23,395 nt of DNA, taken from contig MU631345.1 of NCBI GenBank assembly GCA_026770615.1, forward strand, positions 414,620 through 438,014, in the 5' to 3' direction. The stretch's first letter is position 1, and each line of letters starts with the position of its first letter. The translations under genes and the position numbers were made by a program. Under the pieces are notes generated by a model. It made no database searches. It was not told the origin of the DNA and saw only the letters and a list, made by a program, of their open reading frames with translations. Shown here piece after piece: positions 19,134 through 23,395 of the stretch. The stretch comes from Pavlovales sp. CCMP2436. Its lineage: Eukaryota; Haptophyta; Pavlovophyceae; Pavlovales.

Positions 19134-20210
19134 GCTCGAGCTCTTGCCGATTTTCTTGGGTCCGTTAGTTACATAATAGCCCAGAAGGACGGCACCCTGC
19201 GGTCCGGCTCGCTGCGCCCTGCGATAAACCTCCTTATTGCCCTGCAATAAACCGGCAGATAACTGCCGCGTGATCAAGGGTACTCAAACGGCAACTACAT
19301 CTGCGCGTGGCCAGCTCCACGGGGCGCGTGCAGATCCAATTTTGTCGCAATCGGACCAGAACTGCGTGAACAGGGTGGTCCCTCCCGACTTATTTGCCAC
19401 GGGGCGCGTCGACCAGCGCGCGCTCCAGCGTAAGCATTTAGGGGTCACAGCGTGGTAGACTGCTCAAATGGAGTGCCACGTGCTCGCGTTGGGGGAGCAG
19501 TGGGCCTAGGCATTGGTGAAGGTCTGTGCGAAGCATGGGCGGTCTTGAACATGACGGGACACTCGCTAGAGATGGTGTGCGGTGTGGCATGGTGGAGGTG
19601 TACCACCGTGCCGGCGCAATCGCGCAAGCACGCAGTGCATCTGGCTACACGTCCGCCCACACGCGGATACGGGCGGGCGGGCGAGGTGCCACATCGAACG
19701 AGGTATGCAGCTCGATGTCGGCGCGCAGTCGCAAAGTTCGCCGCGTCCTCGAGTGAAGACGGCCATGGTTGCGCGCGTGTGCAGGCCCAAGCGCGCGCAG
19801 ACGTCCGCATCGCATGCGTGGGCCGCGATGCGGCAGCTAGGACAAGGACGACATGATGCCGGTGAGGTATGATCTCGATGTGCACCGAGAGATCTGCCGT
19901 TGGCAGCCTCTCGGGCGCCCAGCAGGCAGAGCGGGGCCGATGCGGCTGACGGCCGAGAGAGCATTCCACCATAGATTAACAAACGGTCCCGTGCATGCTG
20001 GGCGATCGACCCGCGTAGGTGTCACCGACCGCTGCCTCGCGCGCCGTCAGAGCGCTTGGTGGCCGAAGTCTCCAGTTGGACATGGCCGTTGAACCTCACG
20101 GGCCGCTTGGATCTAGCTGCTGGCGGCCGCGCGCCGCGGACGTCGAGTACCCTGTCGGCTGATTTGACGACGCTTTCCGGGGTGATCTGGACTGGTCATG
20201 GACGCTCGCC
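19134..20210. other. Unrecognised GC-rich DNA inside the 11.2-kb insertion
   Basis: Long overlapping frames exist on both strands (+ 19452-19856; - 19445-19972). They show no recognised motif and look compositional. The block 19321-19440 repeats the phrase CACGGGGCGCGT at 19319 and 19399. Confidence 0.4.
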
Positions 20211-20228
20211 TGGAAGGGGGCGCGTCGC

Positions 20229-20545
20229 TACCCGGGGGAGCTCGCCCTTCGGCGCCAGCACCCGCCGCATAAGGGTCCATGACGGCGTTGTCTCTCGGGC
20301 GCGCCGAGCCATCGAGCACTTCCCGACACTCCGGCAGCATTGTGCTCGACGACGTCTTCGGCGCGATTTGGGCACGCCGAAGGCGCAGTCCTAGAGGGCC
20401 CCTCGTCGCTATCTAAGCTCGCCCTTCGGCGCCAGCACCCGCATGGGGGTCCATGACGGCGATGTCCCCCGGGTGCGCCGGGCCATCGAGCACTTCCCGA
20501 CACTCCGGCGGCACCGAGCGCAACGACGTTTTTGGAACCTCGTGC
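20229..20545 (+). repeat. Tandem duplication, about 180-bp period
   Basis: The blocks AGCTCGCCCTTCGGCGCCAG, GGTCCATGACGGCG and GCCATCGAGCACTTCCCGAC occur at 20239-20337 and again at 20417-20506. In plus frames both copies encode a similar peptide (VHDG, then RRAIEHFPTLR). The copies diverge by substitutions and short deletions. One frame runs on to 20724 (93 codons, ending with the phrase SFEHLKTPLDA) but is not recognised. Confidence 0.8.
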
Positions 20546-20790
20546 CGTTCTTCTCGCCGCGCGCGACCTGGTCCGCGACCTTCACGCGCGACTGTACGAG
20601 CAGGCCCACGTGGAGCTCGATATCGGATAGGATGAAACAAGAAAGAATGACTATGGTACAATATTTCCACAGGAGTGTTGTTGCCAAAAGCTTTGAACAC
20701 CTGAAGACACCCCTAGATGCATAATTACGGGAAACAACATCGGCGAGTGGGCCTGAACGATTGGGCTTCAACTGGATCATCGTGAAAACG

Positions 20791-20842
20791 GCCTCCGAAG
20801 TTGGTGGTTTTGCAGTCTAAACCACCCTCACGTTGGAGGCCA
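20791..20842. other. Two-part hairpin
   Basis: Outer stem GGCCTCC/GGAGGCC (20791-20797, 20836-20842) and inner stem GGTGGTTT/AAACCACC (20804-20811, 20820-20827) are in register, with an 8-base loop and internal bulges. It could be an RNA structure or the remnant of a small inverted repeat. The surrounding 20725-21103 has no recognised gene. Confidence 0.65.
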
Positions 20843-21116
20843 TTTACTCGTCATTCCCGTCAGAATCAGGTCCCGTGACTCGTGAACAAAGTTGTTCCTC
20901 GTCAAATCTTACGTCTATGTATGGAAAACATCAAACTTTGACGGAGACCAATTTCGGACTCACTCTCGACGAATCCGTGCCCCGGTGCTTACCCAATATC
21001 GGAATTCACGAGTAGATATTAACGGACGCTTTCTGTGTTTTCCTAAAAGATTTGACCGCTAACTCAAAATCAAAAATCAAAAATCAAAACATAGGACCAG
21101 TTCCCGCACCCCCCTG

Positions 21117-22032
21117 TATCTGCAGATCCACAAAAAGACAGATCCAAATTAAGGCATTCACGGATCCGACACAAAAACAGATCCAAAAGTAAGCTTTCTG
21201 TGGATCCGCCAAAAAACAGATCCAGAATAAGGTATCCACGGATTCGACACAAAAACAGATCCAAACCTAGCGTCAGCAGATCCCGGCCTGAAGAAGAGAT
21301 CCAAACGGAGCGCCCACGGATCCGTCAAAAATAGAGCTGTGCACAGAGTAAGGTCCAAAAGTTGCACAGTGGATCAATCTCCGGTATGTCCGGGTCCTGC
21401 CACAGCGGGCTCCCGTTCCCCGCGCCATCGTGGTTTCGGCTCGAACGCGAGAGCGCTTGCGCCATGCCTACGCGCGAGCAGCTGGTGCGGCGGCCGCCGC
21501 CGCAGCTGCCGCCGCCGCCGCAGGTGCCGCTGCCGCTGTCGCAGCCGCCGCTGCCGTCGCAGCCGCCGCCGCCGCCGCTGCAGCCGCTGCCGCAGCCGTC
21601 ACGCCTGCTCTCCGAGTTCGAGCTGTGCACAGATCTATTTTTGATGGAGCGCTGGATGATCTCTTTTTCGGGCTGGGATCTGCTGACGCTAGGTTTGGAT
21701 CTCTTTTTGTGTCAGATCCGTGGATATGTACCTTATTTTGGATCTGTTTTTTGGCGGATCCGCAGAAAGCTTACGTTTGATTTGTTTTTGTGTCGGATCC
21801 GTGGATACCTTATTTGGATCTGTTTTTTGGCGGATCCACAGAAAGCTTACTTTTGGATCTGTTTTCGTGTCGGATCCGTGGATACCTTATTTTGGATCTG
21901 TTTTTTGGTAGATCTGCAGATAGTTTATTCTGGATCTATTTTTTGACGGATCCAAGAATTTATTTAGTTTGAATCTGACTTCGGGTCGGATCCGCAGAGC
22001 CTCAAGGTAGATCCGTGGTTATATTTGATCTG
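21117..22032 (+). mobile_element. GGATCCG foldback element, remaining left arm, loop and right arm
   Basis: The left arm (21117-21340) and right arm (21630-22032) are inverted copies. They are built from tandem units of about 45 bp in which GGATCCG and AGATCC alternate with AAAAAACAG or TAAGGTATCCACG. The loop (21341-21630) is unrelated GC-rich DNA. The outermost about 115 bp of the left arm is missing here and is found at 9781-9906. Repeated subterminal motifs resemble the transposase-binding arrays of some plant-type DNA transposons (inference). No transposase gene is visible. Confidence 0.8.
21341..21630. other. Loop of the foldback element, GCC-repeat rich
   Basis: 21475-21600 is a run of CCGCCG/GCAGCC trinucleotides giving polyPro, polyAla or polyArg frames. 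It differs strongly in composition from the AT-richer arms, so it may be captured host DNA. No intact gene is supported. Confidence 0.5.
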
Positions 22033-22840
22033 TATGGAGAAGCCGCCACAGTACAACTTACAAAAAACACACTCACAGCCCAATGCTGGGCAATAGCAGC
22101 CACAGCAACAGGAGACGTCATCACATCCGACCAGCGGATAGCCCGCTACGCGCTAATAGACATAGTTGCGAGGGAACGCCTAGAGACGAGAGGCCCAGTC
22201 AAAGATGCCCCAGGCATAGGCAGAATGGCTAATGTAGAAACCATGTGGTCAAAAGAGAGCACAACGGCACTGCACCTCCCACGAGGTAGAGGCCAGCAGC
22301 AACCAACAGAAAAGTAACCTCGGATCGTACCGCCACAATGCCAAGTGGGCGGTAGAATTTCCGGCGATGGCCACCGCTACAATTACCATTGACGGAAAAC
22401 CCGAAACAATGGGCCTCCTTTGCCCTCTATGCAAGGCACCCAACTCATTAGACACAAAACACCACCTTTACCATGAGTGCTCGTCAACGGAAAAGCACCG
22501 CCACGACCTTCATCGCTCTCTCTGCAAGAAACTGGCCTCGTGCCTGGGACCCGCCACATCAATAAAAATGGCGACACATCTGATATCCCGACCAGACTAC
22601 TTCACCGGAAGAGTAGGTCTGAGTGTTAAGCAAGAGCTCAGTAAGAATGGTGTCGACACAGGCGACCCACCCAAGCCCAGAGACTTACACTACATTCTCT
22701 TACATCATTGTCTTACATCATGCACAAATCCCGCGAAGCGGCAATAGAAGCATCGGCGGCGTCAACCAATGACAAGATATCTATATACGACGCATATAAG
22801 TTTAAGGTAGCCATGTGGGCCGCCCAGACAGCCAAACGTG
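22033..22840 (+). pseudogene. LINE-like retroelement remnant: C-terminal zinc region
   Basis: The first frame (to 22317) contains CWAIAATATGDVITSDQRIA, somewhat like an RNase H strand. A frameshift near 22300 leads to GSYRHNAKWAVEFPAMATAT and then CPLCKAPNSLDTKHHLYHEC (22421-22480), a CX2CX10HX4C zinc motif like those following RNase H in many LINEs. The frame stops at 22747, but an overlapping frame (about 22711-22845) continues protein-like (REAAIEASAASTNDKISIYD, then KVAMWAAQTAKRE). An 11-bp duplication (TCTTACATCAT) lies at that shift. It probably continues the remnant cut at 9780. Confidence 0.55.
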
Positions 22841-22867
22841 AGTAAAGAAATTAAAGCAAACCAATGA

Positions 22868-23395
22868 CCAGCGGTCATACCACCTATACAGTATGAGCCC
22901 ATACCCCCAGCGGACAGCATCGCTCAAAACGAGTCGCCAGTGGCCATACCACCTATGCAGTATAAGCTCACACCCCCAATAGACAGCATCGCTCAAAATG
23001 AGGCACTACCATTGGCCATACCATCTATACAGTATGAGCCCATACCCCCAACAGACAGCATCACTCAAAACGAGGCACCACTGGCCATACCAATTATACA
23101 GTATGAGCCCATACCACCAACGGACAGCATCGCTCAAAACGAGGCGCCAGCGGTCATACCACCTATTTATGAGCCCATACCCCCAACGGACAGTATCGCT
23201 CAAAACGAGGCACCAGCGACCATGCCACCAGGGCAGCATGAGCCCACACCCTCAACGGACACCCGTGCACAGACCACCCCTACCAAACGAAGACGCTTGA
23301 CGCGCAACCACCCTCCGATTAATGAGGACTCAATACCAGTAGCAGACCCGGCCATATCTTCAATGCATGCAGGGTCATGGCTACTTCCGGATCCG
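22868..23395 (+). CDS. Repeat protein fragment with 23-residue units, runs off the window
   Basis: After a TGA at 22865-22867 one frame is open for 176 codons to the window end. Six units of 66, 69 or 72 bp begin at 22873, 22942, 23014, 23083, 23152 and 23218. Their consensus is roughly IPPIQYEPIPPTDSIAQNEA. Every spacing is a multiple of three, and substitutions leave the frame intact, which supports coding. The repeats are followed by TPTKRRRLTRNHPP, a basic patch that could be a nuclear-localisation signal. No start codon is seen at the 5' edge, so it is either an exon, the continuation of the preceding LINE-like ORF, or part of another mobile-element protein. Function unknown. Confidence 0.6.
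22873..23260 (+). repeat. 66-72-bp tandem repeat array, six units
   Basis: Units share GTATGAGCCCATACCCCCA and CAGCATCGCTCAAAACGAGG with several substitutions each. The last unit is the most diverged. The array lies wholly inside the open frame described above. Confidence 0.9.

Larger units (their letters stand above)
9907..21116. mobile_element. 11.2-kb TA-flanked insertion with short TIRs
   Basis: The left end CAAAGGGGTGCGG and right end CCGCACCCCCCTG are 13-bp inverted repeats (11 of 13 matches), flanked by TA at 9905-9906 and 21117-21118. Removing the segment joins CAGAATAA(...)GCTA to TCTGCAGATC. The uninterrupted right arm reads CAGAATAAACTATCTGCAGATC, so the pre-insertion site is essentially preserved in the window. 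The insertion contains the tyrosine-recombinase retroelement, a 780-base gap and unrecognised DNA. No own transposase was identified; it may lie in the gap or be absent. Confidence 0.7.

Noticed and set aside
20443..20724. 93-codon ORF considered as a transposase fragment of the 11.2-kb insertion
   Set aside because: I found no DDE or other catalytic signature. Its first half is the duplicated block and the rest is unrecognised.
21362..21946. 194-codon plus-strand ORF with a polyproline stretch
   Set aside because: It runs from the foldback loop into the right arm, where the peptide simply mirrors the DNA repeats (FGSVFWRIRRKLTF-like). It looks like a by-product of GCC runs and tandem repeats.
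22873..23260. CRISPR-like appearance of regularly spaced repeats
   Set aside because: The repeats are contiguous with no unique spacers, lie in an open reading frame, and the context is eukaryotic.

Overview
The window looks like nuclear DNA of a GC-rich unicellular eukaryote, probably an alga. It has one long intronless enzyme gene with G/C-ending codons, no operon structure, abundant TIR elements, a tyrosine-recombinase (DIRS/Ngaro/PAT-type) retroelement, and LINE-like remnants. A haptophyte or another secondary-plastid alga is possible, but the sequence does not settle it. The only intact, confidently recognised host gene is a glucose-6-phosphate 1-epimerase-like mutarotase (4938-5945, +). 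Most of the rest is transposable-element DNA, much of it decayed.

Layout. 1-2419 is mostly gene-poor and carries a pair of about 45-bp inverted repeats and one copy of an 80-bp (TA)n-linked repeat. 2420-3224 is an 805-bp element with about 250-bp terminal inverted repeats and a TA target duplication. 3826-4370 holds two tandem copies of a dispersed repeat, and a third inverted copy lies at 6985-7183, so three copies bracket the epimerase gene. 6550-6760 is a 105-bp tandem duplication. Two oppositely oriented copies of a short TA-inserting MITE lie at 7598-7762 and 9272-9438; the second interrupts a LINE-like reading frame.

8007-22840 reads as a set of nested insertions. A LINE-like pseudogene (RNase H at about 8950-9640, CCHC zinc motif at 22421-22480) is split at 9780/22033 by a foldback element with GGATCCG-rich subterminal repeats. 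The left arm of that foldback element is split again at 9906/21117 by an 11.2-kb insertion with short TIRs and a TA duplication. Inside that insertion lies a minus-strand tyrosine-recombinase retroelement (gag-like, RT, RNase H, YR; about 11730-19133), broken by several frameshifts and by a Trp in place of the usual catalytic Arg in the HxxR box. A 780-base assembly gap (10115-10894) also lies in this layer.

The right edge (22868-23395, +) is an open frame running off the window. It encodes 23-residue repeats rich in Pro, Ile, Gln and Glu, followed by a basic KRRR stretch. All repeat spacings are multiples of three, which argues that it is coding. A possible 34-nt intron would join it in frame to the end of the LINE-like sequence, but that is speculative.
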